A stretch of 64,000 nt of DNA from Rhodoferax sp. GW822-FHT02A01 (GCF_038784515.1 NZ_CP152376.1:4278001-4342000); one strand, 5' to 3'. Positions 18,526 to 28,299 are shown, counted from the first letter of the stretch. The notes: generated from the letters alone by a model not told the origin. Program-made: numbers and translations.

Positions 18526-19863
18526 ATGAAAACTACACCATCCGCAGAGAAAACCACCGGCGAGATTCTGCGCTCGCTCAAAATCGGACAGTTCACCACC
18601 ATCAGCAAGATTGACCAGTGTGGCGCACTGCAAGCACGTCGCTTGGCGTCCGGCACGATCACCTTTTACTGGCGATATACCCATGACGGTAAGAGCGACC
18701 GCGTGGTCATCGGTCCTTATGACGCCAGTGCGCCTCCCAAATCCTTGTCTCCTGGCAGCAAGGGCTACTCAGTGGCCGCTGCAACCGAGGCATGCCGCGA
18801 AAGAGCGACCATCCAAGTACAAAACGCACCTGTTGGCGGTTACCGTGGACACGTAGCTTCAATCAAGCGTGATCACGAAGCCGCCCAAAATGCGCTGACT
18901 GACGCCCAGGAGCATAGCGTTTCAAAGCTCCTGGATGCATACGTCTCCTACCTGGAGGGTAAAGAGCGGCGTTCGGCTTCAGACGCACGTTCCATTTTTA
19001 AACATCATGTCAAGGACGCACATCCTGACATTGCCAATGGACCGGCGGTTCATCTCACCCCTGAGAACGTAACCGACATGATGCGTACGTTGATCAAAGC
19101 TGAAAAAGGGCGAACCGCCAACAAGCTGCGTTCCTACTTGCTGGCGGCATATCAGTGCGGGCTTGACAGCAAATCACGGGCATCCATTCCAGCGATTTTC
19201 AAGTCCTTCAAAATTTCCAGCAACCCTGTGGCGTTAACCAAAAGGGAATCTGAGTTTGACAAAGCTGACAAAAATCAATTTGAATTGGAAGAACTCCAGA
19301 CATATTGGGGTCTGATCAAAGACATTGCTGGTATCCGTGGTGCCGCACTGCGGCTTCATTTGCTGAGCGGCGGCCAGCGCATTGAGCAACTGTGCAAGCT
19401 CAAGAGAGAGAACGTCACTGACAAGACATTCACATTGTTTGACGGCAAGGGGCGTCCTGGAAAGCCACCGCGAGTAAATTTTCTGCCACTGTTTTCAGGC
19501 ATTTCGGCAGCAATTTCTGAACTCGCAAAAGAAAATACAGGCGAGTACGCAATATCGACCGATGGCGGAGCTACGCCGTTAAGCGCCATGACGATGACCA
19601 ATTGGGCCAAGGATGTGGCGAAAACCAAGATTGATAACTTTCAGCTAAAGCGCGTTCGCTCAGGAGTTGAAACTGCATTGGCGGTTGCTGGTGTGAGCCG
19701 CGAAATTCGTGCTCATTTACAGTCGCATGGACTAACTGGGGTACAAGATAAACATTACGATGGTCATGACTATGTACCGGAAAAGCAATTTGCACTGGAA
19801 GTCCTGCATGCGCTGCTTGAGGGCAAGCAGATCAAGTTAATTCCCTCCCTCAAATTGGTTTAG
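18526..19863 (+). CDS. int: Tyrosine integrase of the island
   Basis: 445 residues from ATG 18526; a TTG further upstream lies inside the arm sites and is rejected. The N-terminal arm-binding region (about 1-110; TITFYWRYTHDGKSDRVVIG) is followed by a core-binding SAM-like domain (about 125-230) and a catalytic domain. Catalytic features: box I SGGQRIEQLCKL, a Lys near DGKGRPGKP, box II QLKRVRSGVET and the C-terminal HLQSHG...KHYDGHDY carrying the H and nucleophile Tyr. It catalyses integration and, with an excisionase, excision at tRNA-Asn. It lies about 160 bases inside attL and reads into the island. Confidence 0.9.
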   Translation: MKTTPSAEKTTGEILRSLKIGQFTTISKIDQCGALQARRLASGTITFYWRYTHDGKSDRVVIGPYDASAPPKSLSPGSKGYSVAAATEACRERATIQVQNAPVGGYRGHVASIKRDHEAAQNALTDAQEHSVSKLLDAYVSYLEGKERRSASDARSIFKHHVKDAHPDIANGPAVHLTPENVTDMMRTLIKAEKGRTANKLRSYLLAAYQCGLDSKSRASIPAIFKSFKISSNPVALTKRESEFDKADKNQFELEELQTYWGLIKDIAGIRGAALRLHLLSGGQRIEQLCKLKRENVTDKTFTLFDGKGRPGKPPRVNFLPLFSGISAAISELAKENTGEYAISTDGGATPLSAMTMTNWAKDVAKTKIDNFQLKRVRSGVETALAVAGVSREIRAHLQSHGLTGVQDKHYDGHDYVPEKQFALEVLHALLEGKQIKLIPSLKLV

Positions 19864-19950
19864 TCCTTTTCCCTGGGTGATTTCGCCGGTAATATGGGCT
19901 AGGCGTCGGAATGTCCGAACGTCCGAAGGCGATTTGCAGGATCACTGGAA

Positions 19951-20997
19951 ATGAATCGGGAAAGCCCAAATACCTCAGTAGCCACTGAAGTCGAGACCGG
20001 CAGTAGCGGCCATGGCGATATAGCGGAAGACGTAGAGCAGCAGATTGCATCCGACACTGGTGACGTGGTGGCGCCACCCAACGACGCCATGAATGCTTCT
20101 GAATTAAGCGTGCCCAATGAGCCCAAGCGGCCAAGACACCAGCCGAACTGGATCGTCTGGAACGACAGACTCCTGGTCTCCCTGTTCAGCGCAATCTGCT
20201 TGGTCCACAACATCACGCCGGGCCGCAAGTATGTTGCCAAGCTGAAAGAACTCGACGATCCTCGTTGCCGACATTTTGAAGGGCATCTCCTCACGCTTAA
20301 GCAGTGGCAGCGGCTGGATGACCGATTGCGTTCATTCCCTGCCTCGGATACAGAACCCACCGACCGTACAGAAATTTCCCTGCGCAGCTTCATTGAATTT
20401 GTCAAAGATCAGAATCCTTTTGGCGGAATCACCATCCCAAACCAGTTCTGGCAGTTAAAGCCACCTCTTTTGCCATTGTTGTCTGCACCAGGCGGCGCTG
20501 CCTCCATAGTGAACCAAACCCGGTCTGTCCCTTCTTCTGTGCCGGACGTCGGTATGCCGGCAGAGACTGCACCTGCCCAGGTCAACGCACTTCAAAGCCC
20601 AGCACATCCAGAGCCAACACCAATGCTGGCATCCCTGCCCTTGTCACCACCACTGTCCCCCGCACCACAAGTACAAGCACAAGCGCTAACAAAGCATGAG
20701 GGGAACGCTCAAGAACGGTCCAGCCAGGAGCCGGACGAACCAACGGAAAACTCCAAGCCAGCGAAACGACGGGCACCAAAACCAGTCAGGGATGACCTGC
20801 TGCGCAACGTCAACTTGGACCAGCCCGGTTTCCTCAACATCGACCAAGTGCTGGCGCTCACCACTGTTTCCCGGTCTGGCTGGTACGACGGTATCCAGAA
20901 GGGGACATACCCTTCTCCGGTGCCCCTTGGTGGCAAGCGCAGAGTCGGCTGGCGCACACAGGACATCAAGAAGCTCCTTGGCGATCTGGCAAAGTAG
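19951..20997 (+). CDS. AlpA-like DNA-binding protein, putative excisionase/regulator
   Basis: 348 residues. The N-terminal half has an unassigned domain (about 65-150; LVSLFSAICLVHNITPGRKY). A Pro/Ala/Ser-rich linker spans about 165-270. The C-terminal roughly 60 residues are a MerR/AlpA-type winged helix: FLNIDQVLALTTVSRSGWYD, then GTYPSPVPLGGKRRVGW and an ending IKKLLGDLAK. AlpA-type proteins near integrases act as recombination directionality factors or activators of int. The long N-terminal extension is unusual, since AlpA proteins are typically 60-90 aa. The position directly after int supports a role in excision control. Confidence 0.72.
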   Translation: MNRESPNTSVATEVETGSSGHGDIAEDVEQQIASDTGDVVAPPNDAMNASELSVPNEPKRPRHQPNWIVWNDRLLVSLFSAICLVHNITPGRKYVAKLKELDDPRCRHFEGHLLTLKQWQRLDDRLRSFPASDTEPTDRTEISLRSFIEFVKDQNPFGGITIPNQFWQLKPPLLPLLSAPGGAASIVNQTRSVPSSVPDVGMPAETAPAQVNALQSPAHPEPTPMLASLPLSPPLSPAPQVQAQALTKHEGNAQERSSQEPDEPTENSKPAKRRAPKPVRDDLLRNVNLDQPGFLNIDQVLALTTVSRSGWYDGIQKGTYPSPVPLGGKRRVGWRTQDIKKLLGDLAK

Positions 20998-21279
20998 CTG
21001 TGGCCATCTTCGGGCTGGTCGCAGTTGTCATCTGGTGGGTGGTGATGGGCGTGATGCTGCTGCTCACACGGTCTTCCGACAAATCCAGCAAGCAATTGCG
21101 CTCATGTGCGGAAATGAGATAGATAAAGATAGCGCCTGTCCCATGACGTCGGCGAGGTGATTACCCAGAATAGCGTCACTGCATTTGAAAGGGGCAATTT
21201 TGCCGCGTCTACGGCGGGCAATAATCCATCACCAGGGCGATTAAAAGCCCGGCGATTTCCTCACATCTGCAGCTTGAAA

Positions 21280-22362
21280 TTAGTGTGGCTTCTTTTTGCC
21301 AGGACGCTGCTTAGTTGCCAGTTTTTCCTTACGCTTTTTGTCACCACGGTCAGTGGATTTCACCGAACTGGACTTGGCCAACTTCTCACGTTCAGCTACA
21401 GGGTGAAATGCGTCGTCCGGGAACAGCCGGGTGGCTTTCAGACGCTTCTCCAGTGCGTTGGAATACGTAGTGGCATCCCACCACTCAACTTGGCAGCTAA
21501 TGAGTTTGCGGCGGATTTTCTCCCGGTCCCCCTTGTCCAGACCGTTCAACGCGGCCTGCAAGCCAACGGCCTTCGCAAGTGCCAGTGTCTGCCGTTCCAA
21601 TGGGCTCTTGAGCTTTTCCTCAGCGTCCACCATTGCATAGACGTGAACGCCCCGAAACGGAGCCGCAATCTGCGCCAAGTCATGCAAGGGCACTGGGCTA
21701 CGTGTCAGAGTTTTCTTGTCTTCCAGCCGCAGACGGGGCCCGAGCTTATCGGCTTCTTCGTCATACTCAAAAAGCTTGGTAGTGGTGGCAGGAGCCTTTG
21801 CCAATTGGACATACAGTTCCGCACCCTTGTCATAAGCTACCACCTGCGAGTCGCTGGCGCTAGAACCAAAGTACTGTGTTTGCAAGAAGCTCTTGTCACC
21901 AAAGACCTTCCCCCAAGATGCACACGTCGATTTGCTGCGGGCTTCGATGGCAACTTCATCAATATCAAACGGGAAGTCAACTGCAATATGCACTATGAGA
22001 AGAACAACGGTACCCAGCAATCGGCGGGCATCTGTACCAAGAATCTCGTGCACTACTTCAACAACAATGGCGCGCTCCGACTTATCGAGATGGGCGGGCG
22101 TGTACTCCATGGTCAATCCCAACTTTGCATTGTCTGGGCGATTGGGCGTCACTTCTACGAGCAGACCGTCCTTGTCATTGAGTACCACACGGTATCGATT
22201 CACATAGCCCTTGCCTTGGGTGGAGAGCTTGGTGGCCCGGCCTGCTCGGACCATGTCATCAAGCGCTGTCTTAATGTCACGGGTATACGGTTGGATTTCG
22301 TCTTGGGCGAAAGCGAACTTGAGTTTGTCAAGCGCAGCCTTTTTATAGGGTATCAGTCTCAT
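21280..22362 (-). CDS. Possible replication initiation protein (Rep_trans-like)
   Basis: 360 residues from ATG 22362, chosen for an AGGA site 7 bases upstream. The central part (VDFPFDIDEVAIEARSK, then TQYFGSSASDSQVVAYDKGA) resembles the metal-binding and tyrosine regions of Rep_trans/rolling-circle replication initiators, where YxGSxxSDxxxxxYDKxAE is typical. The C-terminal tail is highly basic (KKRKEKLATKQRPGKKKPH). A long plus-strand ORF overlaps it but shows no domain-like features. If the assignment is right, the island may replicate after excision. The assignment is from motif resemblance only. Confidence 0.5.
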   Translation of the reverse strand: MRLIPYKKAALDKLKFAFAQDEIQPYTRDIKTALDDMVRAGRATKLSTQGKGYVNRYRVVLNDKDGLLVEVTPNRPDNAKLGLTMEYTPAHLDKSERAIVVEVVHEILGTDARRLLGTVVLLIVHIAVDFPFDIDEVAIEARSKSTCASWGKVFGDKSFLQTQYFGSSASDSQVVAYDKGAELYVQLAKAPATTTKLFEYDEEADKLGPRLRLEDKKTLTRSPVPLHDLAQIAAPFRGVHVYAMVDAEEKLKSPLERQTLALAKAVGLQAALNGLDKGDREKIRRKLISCQVEWWDATTYSNALEKRLKATRLFPDDAFHPVAEREKLAKSSSVKSTDRGDKKRKEKLATKQRPGKKKPH

Positions 22363-22921
22363 GATGTGTCCTAAAGCTTTGTGTTTGGTGTCATGCACGT
22401 ATCGGTCGTGCCGACCAGCGTCAGTGCCCATCGGTCCCTCATGCTATGGGCCACATGTCACCTGCTTATGTGCTTACTCACCTATACGAACTATTTACAT
22501 CTGCTACTAATCTATACATATGGTTATAGTCGTAAATTAGTGGCTGTCGATTTCTGAAAACAACTAGAAATTCAGATGTTTTCAGATTTGGGCGCGCGTT
22601 GGTACGAATAAAACGCGCCGCTTACCTTTGCTTGACGCGCCAAAAGTGGATAGATGCAATTTGGTGAAAATTCGTTATACATGTCTTGCGGTTTCCTCAA
22701 ATTGTCCCTCTTCAATTCGGCACTTACCATTGCTCGCCATGCCGGTCAGCAACTGCTGTTGTTGACCTGATTCGCTGGTACTTTTCAGCAGTGGGTACGC
22801 TCATGCGAGGCTGGTTGCAGTGAATTTCCGATGAACTTGTTGCACGTGTTGCATTTGTTGTAGGCAATCCGCGCAACAGAACTTCGGTTAATCGGAAGCA
22901 ACCGGCCTCGCTGGCGATCAG
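22363..22921. other. A/T-rich intergenic region upstream of the Rep-like gene
   Basis: About 560 bases with no convincing gene. Around 22450-22560 it is A/T-rich with several imperfect CTAT-A/T blocks (CTATACGAAC, CTATTTACAT, CTATACATAT). A GC-rich inverted repeat (GCGCGTT ... AACGCGC) lies near 22595-22620. Given the Rep-like gene just downstream on the minus strand, this is where an origin or its promoter would be expected; that is inference. Confidence 0.35.
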
Positions 22922-23854
22922 TTAGGCGGCGGAGGGCACTTCCGGCAGTTCGCAGGCTTCCAGCCACTTGCGTTGCATGTCGTCATCCCAAGTGGCGCTC
23001 ACAAGTGGGCGTATCCCTTTCAAGCTGCGGCTCACTTGGGATTTGTCTAACATCGCAATACGTCCAATTTCTTCCATGGTCATCTTCTGACCGCGCAGGT
23101 GGGCCATCAAGCGTATCTTCAGGTCGACTGACACGAACTTTTCGTAGCGACGAACCATCTTCCCTTCGATGAATTTGACATTGCACATGACTTTGCCAAG
23201 GTCCAAATCATTGGATCGACTGAGGTCAATGCAGTCAACTGCAAAAGCTGATTCCCAGCCGGGATCGGGGTCGCAGCGTGTTACCTCGAAGTACTCATCG
23301 CAGACACGGTGTATACCCGATTTTTCATGACCTTCCGGATGGGACATAAACAGGATGGTCCATACGCCAGCCTGCGTTGACGCGGCACGGATGCGAAACA
23401 TTCCCTCTGCGCTCAATCCCGATAACGTGCGGTCTGTTGGTTGCTCTAAGGTGACGCATCCTGTGGCCTTCTCAATCAAAGGAAGAACCACGCTCAAACC
23501 TTCAGGTCCGGTCCAATTAAAGCCGCCCGGTGATTGAAAGACCTTGTGCTTATGAACCGGTCCGACGCCTTCCTTGGTGTGATTTGCTGCTGACAGCACT
23601 TTTGCGTATTCGATGCTACGGATTGTTCCAGCATGCAATGAAATCAACTCGGCGACCTCAGGCATAGGCACACCAAGCCGTGCACTTTTCGTGAGAATCA
23701 GATGTTCAATTGTGCAGCGGACCTGCGGAATAAGTGCAGCGTCTCGCACACATATGGTGGTCAAACCCTTTGCAAGAGGTGTCAGAGGAGTCGGGGGCAA
23801 AGTTGTGCGCTCGCTACGGACAGTATTACTCTTTCCTTTTTTGGCTTTCGTCAT
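22922..23854 (-). CDS. Hypothetical DNA-binding protein with C-terminal HTH
   Basis: 310 residues, AGGA site about 8 bases upstream of ATG 23854. The basic N-terminus (MTKAKKGKSNTVRSER) precedes a helical region (about 40-100; MPEVAELISLHAGTIRSIEY looks like a first helix-turn-helix). A central alpha/beta domain (about 140-220; VWTILFMSHPEGHEKSGIHR) follows. A second, clear helix-turn-helix lies near 265-290 (TMEEIGRIAMLDKSQVSRSL). No family is recognised. A role in partition, replication control or regulation of the island is plausible, because it lies on the same strand upstream of the Rep-like gene. Confidence 0.6.
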   Translation of the reverse strand: MTKAKKGKSNTVRSERTTLPPTPLTPLAKGLTTICVRDAALIPQVRCTIEHLILTKSARLGVPMPEVAELISLHAGTIRSIEYAKVLSAANHTKEGVGPVHKHKVFQSPGGFNWTGPEGLSVVLPLIEKATGCVTLEQPTDRTLSGLSAEGMFRIRAASTQAGVWTILFMSHPEGHEKSGIHRVCDEYFEVTRCDPDPGWESAFAVDCIDLSRSNDLDLGKVMCNVKFIEGKMVRRYEKFVSVDLKIRLMAHLRGQKMTMEEIGRIAMLDKSQVSRSLKGIRPLVSATWDDDMQRKWLEACELPEVPSAA

Positions 23855-23872
23855 ATTCGATTCCTACGGGCT

Positions 23873-23894
23873 CCGCCCCGCAAGGGCGGGGCGG
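23873..23894. promoter_or_regulatory. GC-rich hairpin in the leader of the 22922-23854 gene
   Basis: Perfect 9-bp stem CCGCCCCGC / GCGGGGCGG with an AAGG loop, 19 bases upstream of the start codon on the minus strand. There is no T-run, so it is more likely a leader structure or protein-binding site than a terminator. Confidence 0.5.
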
Positions 23895-24597
23895 CTCATG
23901 GTTACGCGATTGCGGCGATGAACGGAAGTCCAACGGTGTGGCCATATCCGGTCGTACGCAGCGACTAAGGGTTCCGAATCGGTATGGCCGATTGGAGGGT
24001 ACGAATTGTCTTGAGTTGTACGTGCTGGATTGCCACCAGCGGAGGGGGGTGAATACCCGGAGCGATGTTCAGCTTGGCTGATGCGCCTAGCCTATGTCTA
24101 CGAGAGGGTGAGTACCCATTCACGGAGACTTTGCTCAATTTACAAAACCAGGTCGAATTACCGGGTTACCTGACGCTGAGAGCGCCTGAGAATCTGTGTT
24201 GGACACAGGCCAAGTTTCATATGATGATCCTCCGATTCATCGCAGAATGTATAGGCGCGTCCATATTAGCACTTCGAGGCAGTTGCCGCAATATCCGGCG
24301 GCGTCCATACAGGGTACGCTTAGACTTTCGCGTAGTCTCTGCGTGATCTGGGACTAGTGCTGGCGGTTCAAGCCGACGATCAGTGAAGGACGATTCTTTG
24401 CCGGATGACGAAAGACGGGGGCTGCTAATTCAGAAGTTCACGAAGATGGGATGCTAGCCCCAAGGTAAATTCGGAATCAGACCAATCCCGGCTAAGCGCG
24501 TTCGTTCACCGGTCTGTGCTTTCAGTCAGTTGGGTGTGGGCCAGTAGGCCGAAGACATAGCAGGCTTGGTGTATTGAATAGGAGGCTGCACCGCAAT
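23895..24597. other. Long non-coding or decayed stretch
   Basis: About 700 bases with no frame that shows codon-like organisation, a ribosome site or a recognisable domain. The small frames here are short and compositionally unconvincing. It runs into a broken gene end at 24598-24747, so part of it is probably eroded coding sequence. Confidence 0.4.
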
Positions 24598-24747
24598 GCC
24601 ATTTGGAAAGCAATGAGGATAGACATTACGGTGTCAGCGTTAGCAACGCTCGGGGATCGGCGGTTCGTTAATGCTGCACGGGTCTTCCGGTGGGAAAACC
24701 GCGTGAAGGCTGAGGATGTGTATGAGCATGAGTCCTGGCAGGACTGA
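24598..24747 (+). pseudogene. Broken 3' gene end, copy A
   Basis: A coding-like fragment ending at TGA 24747 translates to AIWKAMRIDI...ATLGDRRFVNAARVFRW...VYEHESWQD. It matches copy B at 25876-26025 codon for codon without indels: 26 differences in the last 138 bases, many in third positions, about 73% identical protein. There is no intact upstream reading frame, so it is a remnant of a larger gene whose product I do not recognise. Confidence 0.6.
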
Positions 24748-24978
24748 CGCGGATCGTATGGCGCGGCGACATTGTGGACCTGGTCACGTTTGTGCACTCA
24801 TCTCTTTACGTGCCGCGCACTGTACGCCTCGTCACAGACCAAGAACTGCTTTGCTTCGGGCAGCGTAGATGTGTGCAGGGACATTTTCGGCTAAGGACCT
24901 GTCAATCGTGGCTGGCCGCTTTTGATCTAACATGCAATAAACTGTTCTAACTCTTGGCTCAATGAAGGAGGGATACCC

Positions 24979-25632
24979 ATGAATTCAAAGGAATACCTTG
25001 AAGCGTTCGGTATCGATCCTCCAAATCCGGAACTGCTAGCCAAGGCGTTAGAACACGCCCGTGACAACCGGAAGTTCGAGATTGAGCTTTACTGGAAACG
25101 GGCAACGTATTTCTGGACATTGATCGCGGCGGCGTTTGTCGGATACTTTGCGGTTTCTACGTCGAGCCCAGATTCACCGGAAAAGCGGTTCTTGGCATTT
25201 GCTTTAGCCTGCATTGGATTCGTATTCACGTTTGCTTGGTTCCAGGTGAATAGAGGAAGCAAGCAATGGCAAGAGAACTGGGAAAATCACGTTGATATGT
25301 TGGAGAATCCAGTTACTGGGCCGCTTTACAAAACGGTGCTACGTAGACCTACCGGTGGTGACGGTTTCTTTGAAAGAAATGTGACTGGACCAAGTGCCGT
25401 CTCGGTCTCGAAAGTTAATCAGATAGTTAACCTTTTTACGTTGTTTGTGTGGGCGCAACTGTCTTTATATATCGCGTGGCCCCTTTCGCCGAGTTTGCCG
25501 CTAAGCTGGCCGCATCTTATTGCAATCTCGACGACACTTGTATTCTGCGTACTGATTGGATATTGGAGTACAACCTATTTGGGTGACCATGTTCACTATG
25601 CCAGACTTCGGCAAACTCAGGTCGCTGACTAG
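24979..25632 (+). CDS. Multi-pass membrane protein, RipA/SLATT-like
   Basis: 217 residues with an excellent ribosome site (AGGAGG) before ATG 24979. A cytoplasmic N-terminus (about 45 aa) leads to FEIELYWKRATYFWTLIAAA, a helix start I associate with small accessory membrane proteins of the RipA-like octameric family. Four hydrophobic segments are visible at about 45-65, 72-92, 150-170 and 178-198, with a soluble loop between the second and third. Low-GC composition and flanking copies of a broken gene end mark it as a mobile cassette. Membrane proteins of this sort often sit in defence regions; the exact function is unknown. Confidence 0.65.
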   Translation: MNSKEYLEAFGIDPPNPELLAKALEHARDNRKFEIELYWKRATYFWTLIAAAFVGYFAVSTSSPDSPEKRFLAFALACIGFVFTFAWFQVNRGSKQWQENWENHVDMLENPVTGPLYKTVLRRPTGGDGFFERNVTGPSAVSVSKVNQIVNLFTLFVWAQLSLYIAWPLSPSLPLSWPHLIAISTTLVFCVLIGYWSTTYLGDHVHYARLRQTQVAD

Positions 25633-25875
25633 TTGCTGCGAACAAGTGTCGATTGCCAAACAGCCGGCAGTACGCTGTTCAAGTGGCTCCCGGTGTCTGA
25701 AGCCGGATGGTAGTTTGTCTGTGCCTTGCCGGTTGGCTCAATCGGTCTTGAGATGTTCGTGTGAAAATCTGAGTTCGCTGGAGAAACTATACGGCACTTT
25801 TTTGCACTGGTCACATGGGGAGAGGACTTGTCCAAATTGGGTGATCCAAAAAGAACCATCTATCGCCATTGATCA
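25633..25875. other. Intergenic stretch after the RipA-like gene
   Basis: About 240 bases with no supported gene, leading directly into broken gene end copy B. Confidence 0.4.
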
Positions 25876-26025
25876 GCCATCAAGGAAGCAATAGGGATAG
25901 ACATTGCGGTGCCAGCGCCAGCAACGCTCGGGGGGCGTCGGTTCGTCAATGCCGCACGTGTCTTCAGGTGGGACAGCCGAGTAGTGGCGGATAACGTGTA
26001 TGCGCATGAGTCCTGGCAGGACTAG
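25876..26025 (+). pseudogene. Broken 3' gene end, copy B
   Basis: Partner of copy A: reads AIKEAIGIDI...ATLGGRRFVNAARVFRW...VYAHESWQD and stops at TAG 26025. The frame is closed upstream by a TGA just before the homologous region. The two copies bracket the membrane protein gene in direct orientation about 1.28 kb apart, as expected if a cassette inserted next to, or recombined between, related genes. Confidence 0.6.
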
Positions 26026-26333
26026 CGAATGCGGGCAACCAGATCGGGTGAATCCGCCGGCTACAAACCAAGTTTAGACACGAACCTTTGGGGAGTCTCC
26101 GCTGTGAATTGTTCGCATGAGAACAATTTAATGTCACCTTCGATTCCATCTGGGGTATATAGATGAGTAAATACGGTGGACGGCTAGTGACGGTTTGCTT
26201 TTCTAGTAATCAGTTCGGTTTTCGTTAATGCAATGCTATATGCTTCCATTGCGGGTGACTGCGCCAGAGTGATGTATTAGACTTAGTTACGTGTGAAGCC
26301 AATCTTTTTCGATAACCAAACTTGGAAATCCGC
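26026..26333. other. A/T-rich intergenic region
   Basis: About 300 bases without a supported gene; presumably contains the promoter of the next gene. Confidence 0.4.
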
Positions 26334-27275
26334 ATGGGAATAAAGATGGGTGTGGCGCTGGATAGCGCAGGCAACGAGTGGGGCGCTGAGACATACGTTA
26401 AAGGCATGGGCACTCCGCCACTGAAATGCAAGTTCTGCTTAGCCCTTGTAACTCACAATGCATCTTACCCCCGAGAGCGAGATGAAAAATCCCATATTGT
26501 TCAAGCCTATTTCAGATTGCTTCCAGGTGCTAGCCATGCATTTGATTGCAGTTTTGCAGTACAGAAAAAAATAGAAAAAATTGCCAAGGAATCGAAGGAA
26601 CTATTTGAAAGCGTGAGTGAAGGCCAATACCGTCTTCGCTTAGTAATAATCAAGGACGAGTTGACGAAATCTGTAGTTGCACGCAAACCTGGGCAAGTGA
26701 GTTCAAGAACAAGAACTGGGACAGCATATTCCAAATCGTCAGGAAAGTTGCCAGCCTATATAAATTCGGCAAAGCGGGTTCTATTGATCAGAGCCATGTG
26801 TGATGACGATGAGGAAATTTCGACCTATCTCCAGTTGGTGTTTGAGGGGAATACAATCGTTCCATGGGCGAGGTTTTATTTTGAAACAGAATGTCACGGC
26901 GAAGCGTTCAGTGTCATCCGGGACAATACGGTTACACATCCTTTGGCACTGCACGGAAAGGTTACTTCTAAGCGGATTGGTGTAGGTAAATACAGAAATC
27001 GAAACGTAATAAACCTGCAGAAGAGCGCATACCGCCAAAATCCAGAAGACTTAAATAATGGTGTGGGTTACGAGGTAAGTATATGGTCTGACGATGCAAA
27101 CTGGTTTAATAGTATTGAGAAAGACGATGAAGTCATTGTGCTTGCCCTATGGAATGTAGATGCCGGTGTAGCTAACACTGTAACGGGTAGGCGCTTCAAT
27201 ACTTATACAACCCATAAAATATTAACGAATTTGGTGCTAATGTCTCAGATAGCCAAGGTGCCCTTGCTGAAATGA
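26334..27275 (+). CDS. Hypothetical protein with CoiA-like zinc motif
   Basis: 313 residues from ATG 26334 (ATG 26346 is also possible; neither has a strong ribosome site). Near the N-terminus is KCKFC followed by several basic residues, H and a later H-AFDC: a C-x2-C...H...C arrangement like the zinc ribbon at the N-terminus of CoiA-type proteins found in defence and competence loci. The rest is mixed alpha/beta (about 90-310) with no recognised catalytic motif. Codon usage is markedly A/T-richer than the flanking chromosome, consistent with recent transfer. Confidence 0.6.
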   Translation: MGIKMGVALDSAGNEWGAETYVKGMGTPPLKCKFCLALVTHNASYPRERDEKSHIVQAYFRLLPGASHAFDCSFAVQKKIEKIAKESKELFESVSEGQYRLRLVIIKDELTKSVVARKPGQVSSRTRTGTAYSKSSGKLPAYINSAKRVLLIRAMCDDDEEISTYLQLVFEGNTIVPWARFYFETECHGEAFSVIRDNTVTHPLALHGKVTSKRIGVGKYRNRNVINLQKSAYRQNPEDLNNGVGYEVSIWSDDANWFNSIEKDDEVIVLALWNVDAGVANTVTGRRFNTYTTHKILTNLVLMSQIAKVPLLK

Positions 27276-27405
27276 AGTGTTTGTTTGGAATCTCATTCCT
27301 AGCAGGATGATTGCTAAATAATCTCTTCTGCAACACTAAATAGAATGCCGTAGACCGTGAAGTCATCGACCGCAGCCAACGTGAAAAATACGCATAATAT
27401 CTTTC

Positions 27406-28152
27406 ATGCCAAACCCGGCCTCTCTCCTAATTAAGCCCGATGATCTGCAGTCCCTGCGGAATGAGACTACTCAGGCTCAAAGCTTGTATGTGATGCAGAA
27501 CCAGTTCGGTGCCATAAAGATTGGTCGTAGTGCCCAACCTGAAAGCCGTCTGGTGCAAGTCGCGCAGAAGTTCCGGTGCCAAGTCAAAATGGTCGCGGTC
27601 TTTCCACAAAACGGACATAAAGAAGAGTGGTGTCACGTGCACTTGGCGAAGCAATCCCTTGGGGCGGAGTGGTTCAATGGCATAGACAGTACCAAGGTGA
27701 GAATTTCAGAGTTGCTGGAGGTGCCGCTGACGTGGCCATACACTCTTGATGCGGCGGGGCTTAAGCGATGGCTATCACGCGTTACCGATGAAGCGGCGGA
27801 CCGCTATTGGCGTAAGCGAGAACGTACCGTTATTCGGCGTTTGCTTGGGGCTATCCAAGGAGCGACTCGGGTTCGCGAAGACCTAGATGGCGACATTGCG
27901 CTATTGGTAGGCTACACCGACCTGTGCACGGCTGACGTTGAGTCCGGCTACATCGCACGAAAAGATGGGCAAGGGCCAATGGTGCCCGTTCCGGCGTTCA
28001 CGAGAACTTTGGCGGCAGCGAAGCTCCTATGGCCGGATGAAGTGCCGCAGGCGGACCCGATAACCCTAAGCCCGCTGCAATACTGCCTCGACGCATTGTG
28101 CGTGGCATGGGGATTTGACCCCAGCCGCTTGAGGCCGCTCAATACCCGCTAG
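27406..28152 (+). CDS. GIY-YIG (Mug113/T5orf172-type) nuclease-like protein
   Basis: 248 residues. Residues about 25-105 fit the Mug113/T5orf172 variant of the GIY-YIG fold: LYVMQNQFGAIKIGRSAQPE (strand-turn-strand and the conserved Arg), then EEWCHVHLA and GAEWFNG. The C-terminal 140 residues are unassigned, helical and rich in Trp, Arg and Leu. Such proteins are frequent in phages and islands and are thought to cut DNA, although many are uncharacterised. It is a single gene with a short spacer on each side. Confidence 0.75.
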   Translation: MPNPASLLIKPDDLQSLRNETTQAQSLYVMQNQFGAIKIGRSAQPESRLVQVAQKFRCQVKMVAVFPQNGHKEEWCHVHLAKQSLGAEWFNGIDSTKVRISELLEVPLTWPYTLDAAGLKRWLSRVTDEAADRYWRKRERTVIRRLLGAIQGATRVREDLDGDIALLVGYTDLCTADVESGYIARKDGQGPMVPVPAFTRTLAAAKLLWPDEVPQADPITLSPLQYCLDALCVAWGFDPSRLRPLNTR

Positions 28153-28299
28153 GACTGCAAGTTATTCTGCAGGGGGAGGGGTAACCGTGGAGCCTGCGCG
28201 TCACGTCGCTACTTCGCGGGCCATTGTCGTGTTGGTGTCCGCGTCGGACTACCGGGAAGGTCTTGTTGGCCGTATTGCAGAATTTATTAAACGATGAAA

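Noticed and set aside
21157..22374. 405-codon plus-strand ORF
   Set aside because: It mirrors the minus-strand Rep-like gene, which has a ribosome site, basic tail and motif-like text; the plus frame has no domain-like features.
23895..24600. Possible small gene at 24065-24346
   Set aside because: 93 codons with no ribosome site, no hydrophobic or domain pattern and no neighbour link.
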